Origin: Sciurus carolinensis
Lineage: Eukaryota; Chordata; Mammalia; Rodentia; Sciuridae
Reading direction: 5' to 3'
Assembly: GCF_902686445.1 (NCBI RefSeq)
Contig: NC_062222.1
Span: 136,531,035-136,595,034, forward strand
DNA length: 64,000 nt
Shown here: piece by piece, positions 29,226-39,884 of the stretch
Position numbering within the stretch: the stretch's first letter is position 1
Layout of the letters: every line of letters starts with the position of its first letter
Translations under genes and position numbers: made by a program
The notes under the pieces: generated by a model
Databases searched by the model: none
Seen by the model: the letters and a program-made list of their open reading frames with translations, nothing else
What the model was told of the DNA's origin: nothing

Positions 29226-30720
29226 CACGGTGCCTTTTGCAATAGGCATGAACTCAAAACTTTGGAAAAGAAAATGTGCTCATTATTAAATTTTCTGAAA
29301 AGCAGACTTTTTTTTAACAGAGAGAGAAAACACAGGTTGTGAGCGCCTGCAGCGGCTCCGCTGTGCGCCTTGGCCTCCCACCGCAGTCCTCAGCACCCCG
29401 AGCAGCACTCGAGTACAGTCCCCGGCCCACTTAGAAAGCATCAGGGTAATTTTTTCTGTGGCAGGCCGTCTGCCAGAGGTCCATGAATAACCCTTGCTTG
29501 GAGAACCGCCCTGTCCTGAGGAGGGGCTCCAAGGAGCAGCCCCACACTGGAGGGGGTTGTCCTTGAGGTCACAGGCGAGTCGCTCAAGCAAGGGCAGCCC
29601 AGGTGGTTCTGATAAAAATTTAAATGGCTGCAGAGTGGTCAAAAGAGCAAAAATCCCTGGGCCATATAGGGTTTTTTGGAGGCGGGGCGGGGGGTGGGGG
29701 GTGGATTGCCCCACAGGCATCCTGTCTGGGACTAAATTGCCAGAGGGATCAACTTCCGGAGTCTAGCAGGGTTTGAGAAATACTAGACTGGCCAGTTTGC
29801 CTCTTGGCCTGGACATTCCAGTGGCCTCAGAGAGCTTGTGACTAGCAGCTAGCCTTATGAGGCCTGCTGTGTCCCCTGAGAGCGAGGTCCTGCTGTGCCC
29901 GGCTGCTGACCTCAGCTGCTTTCCCGATCTGCAGATCTCTGTGCCCCCGTGACTCTGCCTCCGTGTTAGTTCCAGGCCAGTTTACAGATCCTGGGTTTAC
30001 AGTCTTGCAACCTCCAGGACCAGCTGCCTCCTAATGACTCCTCGCGTGGAGGTGACAGCCTGAGCTCTCCCCTGGGGACTTGACAGGAATGGTGACCTTT
30101 CCCTAAAATCATGTCCCAAGAGAGACCAGCCCAACTCAGGTCTTAGAGCAGGGGGCCTTTCCCCGCTCCCCACACAGTCTCCACACACTAAGCCTCCCTT
30201 GGGGACTCAGCCTCTGTCCACAGTCAGCTGTTGGAAGGCCAGCTGCTCTCATTTCCGTCACACCCTGTGTGCTGAGCCTCAGTAACTTCCCAGCACCTGG
30301 TGCAGGAGAGTCATGTCCCCATGTCCCCGTCTCAGTGTGGGGCTGATTGGAGGACTTGAACCCGACCCTGCAATCCCTGCCAGCTGCTCCCTCAGCCACC
30401 TGTGGAAAAGTCTGCAGGCACCCCCCGTGGAAGGGACAGGCCACAGAGGGCTTGGGGAGCGAGCAGGACTGAGGGGTGAGCCGTGCCCCTGAGTGACAGG
30501 CTGCTCTGAAAAGGGGGCACACTCACCCACACCCAGTGCTCACCCTGCTCAACAAACGCCAGCTGCATGTGCCCCAGAGACCCCTCCTGTTTCCCCAGGA
30601 GGGGGAAAGGGCAGGACCTGCTGGGCTGCAGAAAGGGTCTCAGCAATGTTTCACCGGACTGGGTGACGAAACTGGAGGGGCAGGATTTGCCGACTGTCCC
30701 ACCCTCTGTGTCAACAGGCC
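29226..30720. other. Upstream region of S100P
   Basis: About 1.5 kb upstream of S100P without a recognised gene. It contains a G-rich stretch at about 29680-29704 that could form a G-quadruplex. The sequence closest to the promoter is non-repetitive. Confidence 0.4.
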
Positions 30721-30725
30721 AGCCC

Positions 30726-30731
30726 TATAAA
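30726..30731 (+). promoter_or_regulatory. S100P: TATA box of S100P
   Basis: A TATAAA lies 80 bp before the start codon (context agccctataaagcacc), which would put transcription start near 30755 and leave a 5' UTR of about 50 nt in the same exon as the ATG. This fits a regulated, tissue-restricted gene rather than a CpG-island housekeeping promoter. Confidence 0.65.
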
Positions 30732-30805
30732 GCACCACGAGGCCTCCAGGGGGACGTTTCTCCAGCAGGCCAGCGCAGGAGGAAGGAGGGTCCACACGCA
30801 GCACC

Positions 30806-30943
30806 ATGACAGAGCTGGAGACAGCCATGGGCCTCATCATTGACGTCTTCTCCCGGTACTCGGGCGGCGAGGGCGGCAGGCAGAGCCTGACCAAGGGGGA
30901 GCTGAAGGTGCTCATGGAGAAGGAGCTCCCCGGCTTCCTGCAG
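30806..30943 (+). CDS. S100P: S100P exon 1 (calcium-binding protein S100-P, residues 1-46)
   Basis: This is the first coding exon of S100P, a small dimeric EF-hand calcium sensor expressed mainly in epithelia and placenta in other mammals, which binds ezrin and the receptor RAGE. It encodes residues 1-46, starting [20 protein letters not shown] and containing the S100-type pseudo EF-hand ([18 protein letters not shown]) and [14 protein letters not shown]. The start sits in a good context (gcaccATGa). The donor is cag|gtgcgg at 30943/30944, exactly where the S100 family splits its two EF-hands. Together with exon 2 (33217-33366) it gives 95 residues, the human length, with no disabling change. 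Position between MRFAP1 and MRFAP1L1 matches human. The gene is, to my knowledge, missing from mouse and rat. Confidence 0.95.
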
Positions 30944-33216
30944 GTGCGGCCAGGTCCTCGGGCAGCACAGGGAAAGATGGTGGGCACGGCCGGCAGAAGG
31001 GACAGGAGCGACTAAGGGAGCGGGGCAGGTTGTGACAGGCACAGACGCAGGCAGGGAATGATCCCAGGCCCCTGCCAGGGACACAGGGCGTCTGGGCGGG
31101 AGTGGGCACCCGGCAAACCCTGGAGATGGGGAGCTGAGTTCCTACAGTTATGTGACCAGGATTCTTTCCCTGCAGGGCCCTGGAGGGAGGGTGGCACTCT
31201 AGCCTGAGCAGGGGTTAGGGGACAGCATGGGATGCAGGGCAGCCCCTGAGGTTGTTTGCTGGTCCCTCTCCAAGGCTGCTGGCCAGTCACCCAGCTCCTC
31301 CCTCCTCTTGCTGCTGGCCTTCCTCCCATGCCCAGGTCCCTTGTTGCCTGGTAGGACTGACAGGCCTGAGGACAGAAGACCTGCCTGGATCCCCTGGGCT
31401 CCTTGCAACAGGCAGGAACCACGGGATTGGAGCCCACAGGAAGCCCCCAGGGCCTGGGGACCAGCACCTGAGCAGCCTCTCCTGGGTCTAAACAGGGGCC
31501 CTGCCTCCCCCTCTCCTCCCCCTCCACCCTGCCTCCCTGCCCTCTGGGGGGTCTTGGAGGCTATAACTGGTTGAAAGTGAAAGCTGAAATGTTCAGCCCC
31601 AAGCATGACTTGGGACACTTCGCACCCCCCCGCCCCGTCTCTACTTCCCAAATGTGAGTGGCACCCTTTTAAAAATAAGGTTCACCTGTTTTTCTCTACT
31701 GTACTGTGCATTTGAGGCAGGGGGTGAACATAGAAACGTGGAGAGGGGAACCAGCCCCCACCCCGCCCCAGCAGCCTCCTCTCCCCGGGTCGTCACCCAC
31801 GTGAACTCTGCTTGAGCGAAATCCTAATTCAAGTGCAGCTTCCTATCTTCTTGGACTGAATGTGACTATGTAAATTCTGGGTCCACTGAAAGTCCCCCCA
31901 CCCCACACTGGGAACCTACATGTGGCATGTGGGTTGTTCTGTCACCAAAGTTTGAGATTTCAATCTCTGGGGCTTTTGATCCAGATGGAGTGGGGAGGGG
32001 CCAGGTCCAGGGAACGCACTTTGAGAACTAGTGCTGAGCCGGGGACTCTCCACCCTGGGTGGAGTCAGACTCAGTGGGGAACGTGGAAAAGCAGGGGCCC
32101 CGGCCTGTCAACAAGCCTGGCTCTGCGCCTCCTCCAAATGTTCCTGGATGTGAGAAAGTTGGAGAGCAGTGTCCATCTGAGGGCAGGGCCCAGCTGGCCT
32201 CGTGGTCGTTTCTTCACTACCCACCCCAGGGCCTGGCTCAGTCAGAGCTTCTTCCTTTTTTTTTGGCGCGCGGTGCTGAGGATCGAACCCAGGGCCTGGC
32301 ACACTCTGCCAACTGAGCTGTCTCCCCAGCCCTAGTCAGAGCTTCTTATGCAAGAATTCAAGTGAACACCAGATGACTGTCGGCTACAGCTGGGAATGGC
32401 AGCAAGCCAACCCAGGTGGACACATGGGCGCACTTTTGCCATCTAACCCAGACTATCTCCCGACCTTTGCTGTGTTGTCATGAATGCCTCTAGGCACAGC
32501 TGTGCCTCAGTCAGAGGACACAAGTGATGTTTTCTGGGGACACCAGGGTTCCAGTTCCTGGTGGGCTTCAGCGCCCCCTGCTGCTGCCGTGCAGACCTGC
32601 ACCTGGTGGAGCTGGTCCCTTGGTGAGGATAGCCTCTGCCCTGTCGATGAGCAGCCTGGCTAGCTGACCCTCCCAAAGACCTGGGGCCCTGGGTCCTGAG
32701 CCGCAGCGTCCAGTGGAGGAAGAGCAGGGCCTCTGTGCTCCCTCTGTGCCTGGGCCTCAGACCTCTGTGTGACCCCCGGCAGGCCCCACTGTCTTTGTCT
32801 GTGACATCAGTGACATGAGTTTCTGCCTGGAGTTGTGAGAACTGCAGGTCTGTGTAAAGGCAGGCTCGGTGCCGGCATGAGGCGCGCCGAGCACCAGGGG
32901 AACCCGATTCCCAGGAATGATCATCATTCTAAAGCACACAGTCAATCCACTGTGTCCCCTTCAAGAAATGAAAGCATCTCCCAGATGGAATAGTGCAATT
33001 CCCACATGGCCTAACACATGCCAGCTTAGTGTGTCATGTCATGTAACCTCTCAGAGCCTGCGTGTCCTTTCCGGGGATCCAGTGTCTGTTCCACACAGTT
33101 GGACCTGGCACTAAAGGTGTGGTACGGATGCAGGTGTCCCCCCTTCCCACGGTCATGGCTGAGGCCAAGGCCCTGCTCAGCACCTGCACCGCTGACTCTG
33201 GGCCTCTCTCCTCTAG
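30944..33216 (+). other. S100P: S100P intron
   Basis: The single coding-region intron, about 2.3 kb, is phase 0 (gtgcgg donor, tcctctag acceptor). It contains one ID-type SINE (32258-32336) and otherwise unremarkable sequence, including MIR-like scraps near 32740-32830 and 33030-33070. Confidence 0.85.
32258..32336 (-). repeat. ID-type SINE in S100P intron
   Basis: Reverse orientation: a T tract, then gtgctgaggatcgaaccc, agggcctggcacactctgcc and aactgagctgtctccccagc. Confidence 0.8.
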
Positions 33217-33366
33217 AGCGGAAGGGACAAGGATGCAGTTGACAGACTGCTCAAGGACCTCGATGCCAACGGAGATGCCGAGGTGGACTTCAGCGAGTTC
33301 ATCGTGTTTGTGGCCGCGCTCACGTGCGCCTGTCACAAGTACTTTGCACAGACAGCCCCCAAATGA
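33217..33366 (+). CDS. S100P: S100P exon 2 (residues 47-95)
   Basis: This exon carries the second, canonical EF-hand. The loop [14 protein letters not shown] has Asp/Asn/Asp/Glu ligands at the expected positions 1, 3, 5 and 12, so calcium binding should be intact. It is followed by the hydrophobic helix [16 protein letters not shown]. The acceptor is tctctcctctag at 33216 and the stop TGA is at 33364-33366. The extreme C-terminus (AQTAPK) differs from the human EKAGLK-type tail. Residue 83 is Cys where human has Ser, so a C-A-C pattern occurs at 83-85. A polyadenylation signal AATAAA lies at 33476-33481, giving a short 3' UTR of about 130 nt. Confidence 0.95.
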   Translation, partial: SGRDKDAVDRLLKDLDANGDAEVDFSEFIVFVAALTCACHKYFAQTAPK

Positions 33367-33475
33367 CACTCTGGAGTGAGATTCCCAGAAAGGTGCAGGA
33401 AGGGCCTGGGAGAATCCCTGGCTCCCAGCCCCTGTTGGAAATTACTTCTTGGAATGAGCTGAAAGCCTCCTAATT

Positions 33476-33481
33476 AATAAA
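33476..33481 (+). promoter_or_regulatory. S100P: S100P polyadenylation signal
   Basis: A canonical AATAAA lies 110 nt after the stop codon, followed within 20-30 nt by a TG-rich stretch. It defines the gene end near 33500. Confidence 0.8.
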
Positions 33482-33499
33482 TGCTGGTGAACGATCCTG

Positions 33500-34217
33500 A
33501 TCTCAGAGTGAGTGGCAATCTCCTTCAGACCCCAGAGTCCTCCCTTGCAAACACCGATTCCCGTTGGCAGCAGCTTGACGTACTGACAGCCACCTGGTCG
33601 TAACCTGGCACACACCCCAACCCTGAGGCATAAACAAAGCCCGTTAAGATGGTCAGTCAAGCATGGCGTGTCGGCTGCTGACACTGGACACGTTCATGGA
33701 TTCTGAAAAAGGGCAGGCAACTAGGCCACGGCCCTCTCTGTCCCTCTTACACTTAAACCCTCTCTCCACCTCCTGCTGTGGGGTCTCCCATCCTGCAGCC
33801 ACCCAGGACACACTGTTGTCCATAAATCCCCAGTGAATTGCCCTTCTGCAATCCTGGATCTGCCTGGCTTTTTCCCTTTGGCAGCCCCGTTGGCAGCCAG
33901 TTCTCAAACTGGACCAGGATTTTCTGGAACATTCACTAAGTAAATGCACCATTTTCTCTCATTGCCAGCCTGGTAGACAGATGGAGATGAAAAAAACAGG
34001 TCAGTTGTGACAGTCCATTCCCTGGCCATTTCCTGGTGTGCACCCGGAACCCGCCGAAGCTCAGGGCCCACCTCCAGTGTCTCAGCACAGCGAGGGCCAC
34101 CTGTGTGTGCCTGCCTCCAGCCAGCCAGCCACCTGCTAAGGGGCACCGTCCGCCAGCTTTTCCTGGGGCCCAGTGAGCCCGGGCTCCCCATCACTCCAAA
34201 CGCCGTGTTTTCAAGTA
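33500..34217. other. Intergenic, nothing recognised
   Basis: This is the immediate downstream region of S100P. I see no gene or repeat. Confidence 0.4.
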
Positions 34218-34219
34218 GT

Positions 34220-34410
34220 AGAATTTTTTTTGTTTTTTATTGTTTTTTGGTGCTGGGAATTGAACCCAGGGGTGCTCTACCACTGAGCTACACTTCCAGC
34301 CCTTCATTTTATTTTTTTATTTTGAGAGTGTCTCGCTAAGTTGCCCAGGCTGGTCTTGAACTTAGGATCCTCCTGCTTCCACCGCCTGGGTCTCTGGGAT
34401 TACAGGCGTG
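34220..34410 (-). repeat. Dimeric B1-ID SINE, antisense
   Basis: On the plus strand: gtgctgggaattgaacccag, accactgagctacacttcc, then the reverse B1 half with aagttgcccaggctggtctt and tctgggattacaggcgtg. Confidence 0.85.
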
Positions 34411-34699
34411 TAAGATATTATCTTTGCCATGAAAAGCAAAAATCCAGTGACAGAGATGAATACAAGTGGGGATGAGGGTCACCAGTGAGCAACCGCCACG
34501 TGCCTGTGCTCACAGCTTTGTGCCACCGTCTTCAGGAGGGGACCAAAGTGGCTCAGGGCAGGTGACAGGTGTGAGGTCGTTGTTGGGTCTGCTCTTGGGA
34601 CTCAGCCCAGATCTGAAGGTCTCCTGGAGGGTGAAGGTGGCTTCCCGCTGACTGTGGGGTCAAGGCTTCTCCAGTGGCTCTGTTCACCGCTGTGGTGTT

Positions 34700-35160
34700 T
34701 TGCAGGCTCTGAAACTATGTAAATGTCTCTCCTCCTAGCACATTTAATAAATGCATGTTTTCCTCGTTACTCAGCAGGTTGTAATCTGTCATGGTCATTA
34801 TCGTGACTCTCAAATTGTCCCTGACGTGACCGGTGGAGCCTATTTAGTCTGGCTTCTGTCCTTCTGACATGTCCCCAACATTCTGTGAATGCCCTTGCTT
34901 GCTGTCCCACCAAGGTGTCTGGAAATATCTTGTGCTTTCCTTGCCCTGTCTCTGAAGTTGGCTCTTCGTTCAGCCAAGCACCCCTGGTTCCTTTTAGGGG
35001 TCTCTAGAAGCCAGGATCTGAGAGGAGGGAGGTGAGTGTGTCACTGCCGGGTGTCCCTGCCCCTGGCCCTCTCAATGGACAGACCGAGGGAATCTTCGCA
35101 GGTGTGCCCAGTCTATGTAGATGCCTACACCCGAGTTACCTACCTACCCCACGTACATCG
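34700..35160 (-). mobile_element. Ancient interspersed repeat (L1M-like, weak)
   Basis: The blocks caaattgtccctgacgtgac, tggcttctgtccttctgac, catgtccccaacattctgtg and aagccaggatctgagagg occur in an order I remember from an old mammalian repeat. The family name is uncertain. Confidence 0.35.
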
Positions 35161-36680
35161 AACACCGCGAACTCCCGCCTCCGCTTTCAACATGCCACGG
35201 GTCACTCAGGTCTCCCTCCCCTGCTCAGGCTGAGCCCCACATCGCTCCCCTGCAGACACCCTCCTTGCCTCTCAGGAGAGTCACCTCCAAGGCTGGCCTC
35301 CCGCTGCTCGAGCTGCTGAGTCGTCCCCACGTGTGAATGCTCTCCTTACCTCACTTGGGCTGATGGCCCGGATACTCCAGGGGACTCCTTTCCCACTTGG
35401 CAGGGGCTGGGGTTTTCCAGGCTGGACTCCCATCCCCTGCCTGCCTTATGTGGTGTCCTCCTCACGCTGGACTGTCTACCCTGGGGACACCCTCCCCACG
35501 CTGCTCAGAGGGCTGACCCTGTGGGGTGCCCCCGGTGCCCCACTTGGGCTCTGGGCCACAAGGGGGTATTGTGCAGCCCACCCTTGCGATTCATGACTTT
35601 GGAAATCCACCTACCTGTTGTGTTTATTCTAACCCAAGCCCGCGCTCACAGCGGCCCTGGCCGTTTGCTGACGTGTGCCAGTGCAGAGCTGAGTCATGTG
35701 GCACACCCGCTGCCCACTGAGGCCCCGCAGCTGCTCCCCAGCTCCCGTGCTGAGAACGTGCTCAGGGCAGGGTCTACTCAGGGCCTTGGTTTTGGTTTCT
35801 GCCCCTTTGTGCTTTCGGCTGGCATTTCACCATTCAAAATGGCCCTCCCCAGTCTGCCACCAAAGAGCCGCTGGCGTTCCCCAGCACAGGAGGCTGCGAT
35901 ACACCTTATGGAGAGAGCACGGCAGACCAGCTGGCCAGGGTCAGAGCGCCCGTGCTCCACACTAACTCGGGAACACCTGCTAAGTGAGGTGCCTTTAAAC
36001 AAACACACAGGTGGCACGGTTACAGGTTGGCCAGGTGGAGGTATGCAGCCAGGGGCTGGCAGGTGCCCACTCCTGTTCCCTTAGCGGGGCAGGGACAGTA
36101 TTTGCTAATGCAGCGTTTATGGTGACTGAATAACTGGCACAGATGACGAGAATCAATTGCACGTATTTCTTCACTTGCAACCACCTGGCAAAATGGAAGC
36201 CCCAAACATGCATCAGGGACCCACCTTCTCTGCGGCTTCGCCCAGGAGGCTGGGTAGGGCCAGGTGTCACACACTAGGACAGCCCAGGCCTGCTTGAGGC
36301 AGGCAGCCTCGCTGCAGCAAGGGGGGTTCGCAGGAGGCAGAGGAGGGGGAGTGAGCAGAGGACACCTGGGGGAAACCCAGGAAGGGGAGGCTTCAGGCAG
36401 TGACAGGAAAAGCAGTCGGCTCTGGGCTGGGGCGGGGGCAGGAGGGCGTGAAGACACATGGATTTCCCGTGTTGAATGAACGCGTGAACATCCCAGCTTC
36501 CTGGGGCCTCTCAGTACCGCGCATCTCCAGTGCTAGGAGGAAGTTCCAGAAGGCAGAACGTGTGGACCCTCTGTTCAACGCGCCATCTCTCAGGACCAGA
36601 CCAGTGCTTGGTATACTGTAGAGCTAAGTATTGGTAAAAAAAAAAAGTCTGAGACAAAAACGATTTTTTTTAAGTGTTTC
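35161..36680. other. Intergenic, nothing recognised
   Basis: It has no gene and no clear repeat. Several overlapping open frames (for example 35521-36084) look non-coding: Pro/Arg/Leu-rich, with no domain and no splice or start context shared between them. Confidence 0.4.
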
Positions 36681-36860
36681 AAGGCCGGACATAGTGGCAC
36701 ATGCCCATAACCCAGCAACTCAGGACACTGAGGAAGGAGGATCACCTGGGCAACTCAGCAAGAGATCCTGTCTCAAAATAAAAAATAAAAAGGGCTGGGG
36801 ATGTAGCTCAGCGATAGAGCACCCCTGGATTCAGTCTCCAATACTGCAAAACAAATTAAG
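36681..36860 (+). repeat. Dimeric B1-ID SINE
   Basis: B1-like half (ggccggacatagtggcac) plus ID half (gggctggggatgtagctcag, gcacccctggattcagtctc). Confidence 0.85.
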
Positions 36861-37284
36861 TGTTTCAAGCAGGGAAGGGCAGCACAGTTCTCTCGAGCTC
36901 ATCTGTCAAGGGCAGAACTGAAGTAAACAGAGCTGAAGGCCAGTTTGGAGACGGTCACTAACACAGTGTTTGGAATAACTGGAGGGCGGCAGAGAATCCT
37001 AGTGTGCTCCAGGTGGAATCACCGTGCTTTGGTGATCTCGGGGCTGGGGAAGGGAGAGCTGAGAAGGGCAGTGTCAAGAGTAACACTGGAGCTCCTCAGC
37101 TGAACCGTCTGCAGCGGCAGCAGACGCCACTCAGCTTCCTTCACATTCCTACCTGGCATGGATTCATTCAGCACTGGGCACCAACCAGGAGTCAGCCAGG
37201 CTCTGGTCCAAGAGCTAGGAATTCAGCAGTGGACAAAGTCCCTGCCCTACGGGGCCAACAATGTAGCACACAAATAACCACACT

Positions 37285-37425
37285 TCAGGTGGGGGCTGTG
37301 GCTCAGTGGCAAAGCACTTGCCTAGCACGTGTGAGGCACTAGGTTCGATCCCTAGCACCACATAAAAATAAATAAAATAAAGGTACTGTGTCTACCTACA
37401 ACTAAAAAAAAAAAAGTTTAATAAA
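37285..37425 (+). repeat. Sciurid ID-type SINE with long tail
   Basis: It carries gggggctgtggctcagtggc, gcacttgcctagcacgtgtg, ggttcgatccctagcaccac and the diagnostic tail (aaataaaataaaggtactgt, ctacaactaaaaa). It is a near-consensus copy. Confidence 0.92.
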
Positions 37426-37623
37426 AGAAAATAACCACACTTAAAGTAGTGAAAAAATACAGGGAGAGAGTGATGGGGGACAGCTGTGTACCTGCAGAGG
37501 CAGACTGGGAAGGCCTCTGGGCCACCTGGGCATCGGGTATTCACAGTGTGGTCAGAAGAAACAAAACCCTGTAATGAAGTCACAAAACAAAACATCCAAG
37601 ACTCAGACAGTGCATGAGAAGGT

Positions 37624-37934
37624 TGTTAGGTCTTTAAGCCAAAGTAACTCCATTTTGAAAAACAGCACCTGCCCACCCAGGAATGACCTTCCCAGTAGGC
37701 CAACCCCAAAAGTCCCAATAACCGAAACCACAGCAAAGACGTCAAGTAACAGTCACAGGGTCAGACCAGTTCTTTTTTAACTACTCCATGGCACATGACT
37801 ATAGAGTTTAGCAGCTTTTCCTGCAGGCTGCTGCTCCCTGCAGAGGGGCAGACTGGCAGACTTCTCCGTTAATAAACCTTTGCTTGAACTCAGAGCTGTG
37901 TCTCTCGTGGATATTTGCACCAGATACCCTAACA
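37624..37934 (+). mobile_element. Solo endogenous-retroviral LTR
   Basis: A 311-bp element bounded by perfect 7-bp terminal inverted repeats (TGTTAGG and CCTAACA). It has the U3-like block agtaactccattttgaaaa, a polyadenylation signal in gttaataaacctttgcttga (about 37870), and a short R/U5. This is a gammaretrovirus-type (class I) solo LTR. The 4-bp flanks (aggt and ggtt) do not form an exact target-site duplication. No viral genes are present. Confidence 0.72.
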
Positions 37935-37950
37935 GGTTGTAGAGCCTTTT

Positions 37951-38078
37951 TAAACATATTTTATTAGTTGTAGATGAACACAATACCTTTATTTACTTAT
38001 TTTCATGTGTTGAGGATCAAACCCAGTGCCTCACACGTGCTAGCAAGGGCTCCACCACTGAGCTACAACCCCAGCCAC
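37951..38078 (-). repeat. Sciurid ID-type SINE with long tail
   Basis: Reverse tail (ttattagttgtagatgaac, caatacctttatttac), then gttgaggatcaaacccagtg and accactgagctacaacccc. Confidence 0.88.
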
Positions 38079-38534
38079 GGTTGCAGTGCCTTTTGGCAGA
38101 CGGCACAGAATCTCAGATTTCAGAGGGAGGGGAATTGGGGCATGACTGGCAGCAAGACAGGCTAATGACTCCAGAGCAACTGGAACAATCCAAGTTCCTA
38201 GCTGACTCTGCTGTTGCTTAAAGTCCATTGACACACAATCAGCTACAGGAAAATTTGTAAGTAGGAAATACAAACTGTATGTCTGGACTCTATTTTACCA
38301 TCAGGATGTCAGAAGACAGTTGGCCTGTCACTGCAATACTCTAAGAGCCAAGGGTCAAAATGATGTGAAAGACTACTTTAGTACCCTGGAGAACTAAGAA
38401 ATGAAACCAGCCTAAAGACACCCCCTGTGGTGGATTAATCAGGGGAATGCACTCATATGTATATGGCGTACACATACTACCTACATGTATGTGAGTTCAT
38501 GTTTATACACTCAGGCTTTCTACCCCCAAAGCAT

Positions 38535-38625
38535 GTTTTTTTGTTCTGCTGGAGACAAACCTGTGCCCTACACAGGCCAAGCACACGCTCCACCACTGAG
38601 CTACATCCTCCACCAAGCACGTTTT
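38535..38625 (-). repeat. ID-type SINE, diverged
   Basis: T tract, then ctggagacaaacctgtgcc and accactgagctacatcctcc in reverse orientation. Confidence 0.7.
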
Positions 38626-39094
38626 CAAAGGAGTGAATTAATCGTGAATTGATGTTGACGACACAAAGGAGCTCCCTCAGTCAGGTGGGATGGAGGACCT
38701 GCAGCGAGAGGACCCGGGCGCTGTGATGCTCCTCAGGGTGAGGTCACCTTGGTTGTTGTAAGCCACCGAGACTGGGGAACCATTATAGTGGTTTGGCTGA
38801 CGCACACACACCAAGTCTTGGCCCCAGAAAAGCCTAGCTGGTCCTTCCTGCGCTGACCTGCTGGACCCCAAGTTGCCCCAGTACATCTGCACCAGCCCAC
38901 AAGCTCATGTGGTCACCACGGCTTTGCTCATCAGTCCCATGGTTCCCCGCGGTCCTGTCACTGAAGACCCGAGGGGCAAGGGGCCCACAGCCAGAAACAG
39001 TGTCACCAAGTTATTTTGCTCCTTGCTTGGGCACTTGGTTTTACTTAACACATTTTTACACATTCATTTGTAATTTATGACACTGCTGCTGTTC

Positions 39095-39186
39095 ATAAGT
39101 GGGGTTTCTGTTATTTCTGCAGTACTGGGGGTGGGTCTCAGGGCCTTGAACTTGCTAGGCAAGTGCTTGACCCCACCCCAGCCTGG
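39095..39186 (-). repeat. ID-type SINE, diverged
   Basis: Reverse motifs: agtactgggggtgggtctca, gaacttgctaggcaagtgct and ccccaccccagcc. Confidence 0.7.
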
Positions 39187-39884
39187 ATAGTTGATTTTTA
39201 AAATGCCTACTTTACATATTAACCCAAATCACGCATCGAAGCTTGTTATTATTTTATACTTATCAGATTACACTTGGCCACTCTGGAGACCGCAGCATGC
39301 CTGTTCACCAGCTCTGAATGTGCCCACACTGCCGGGAGAGCCCTCGGAGACAGGCTCAACAGGTCATCACCTCTCTGGCGAGGGCCTCACCCTGCTCCCC
39401 ACCACCTGGCTCGGGCTCTGAAGGCCCCAGGTCAGCAGCTGCCGTCCTTTCTCCCCGGTGGACTTGGGGACTTGGCACTGGAGGCAATGCATCAGTTGCT
39501 GGCACACTCTGCAGATCCTCCCCGAGGGCTCCCGGTGTGGCCAGGCACACCACACTGTCCTGCGTTTCCCTTTCTGCCCCACTCCTCTGACCAGTCCTTA
39601 CCCTTGCACTCTCAGTGCCCTGGACAGGATACACTGCCCATCACGTTCCAGGGGGGAACCCTGCAGCTGTCGGAAGGCAGGGGCTCCGGCCAGAGGAGGG
39701 CCTGAAGCTAAGAACTGTGTTCCGCCACGCGCCAAAGCGCCCTCCAGGAATGATCCTCCCTCACAGTACAGGGTTCCCAAAAGTCTCAAAACCCACAAGC
39801 AGTTCCCTCCACGGGAGGCTGAGGCCACCCAAGGAAGACCATCTGTGTAAAAAATAAAATAAAAAATAAAAAACAAAAAAAACA
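39187..39884. other. Intergenic, nothing recognised
   Basis: It lies downstream of the MRFAP1L1 3' end. Open frames on both strands around 39274-39850 overlap each other and show no domain. An A-rich tract lies at 39850-39890. Confidence 0.4.
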
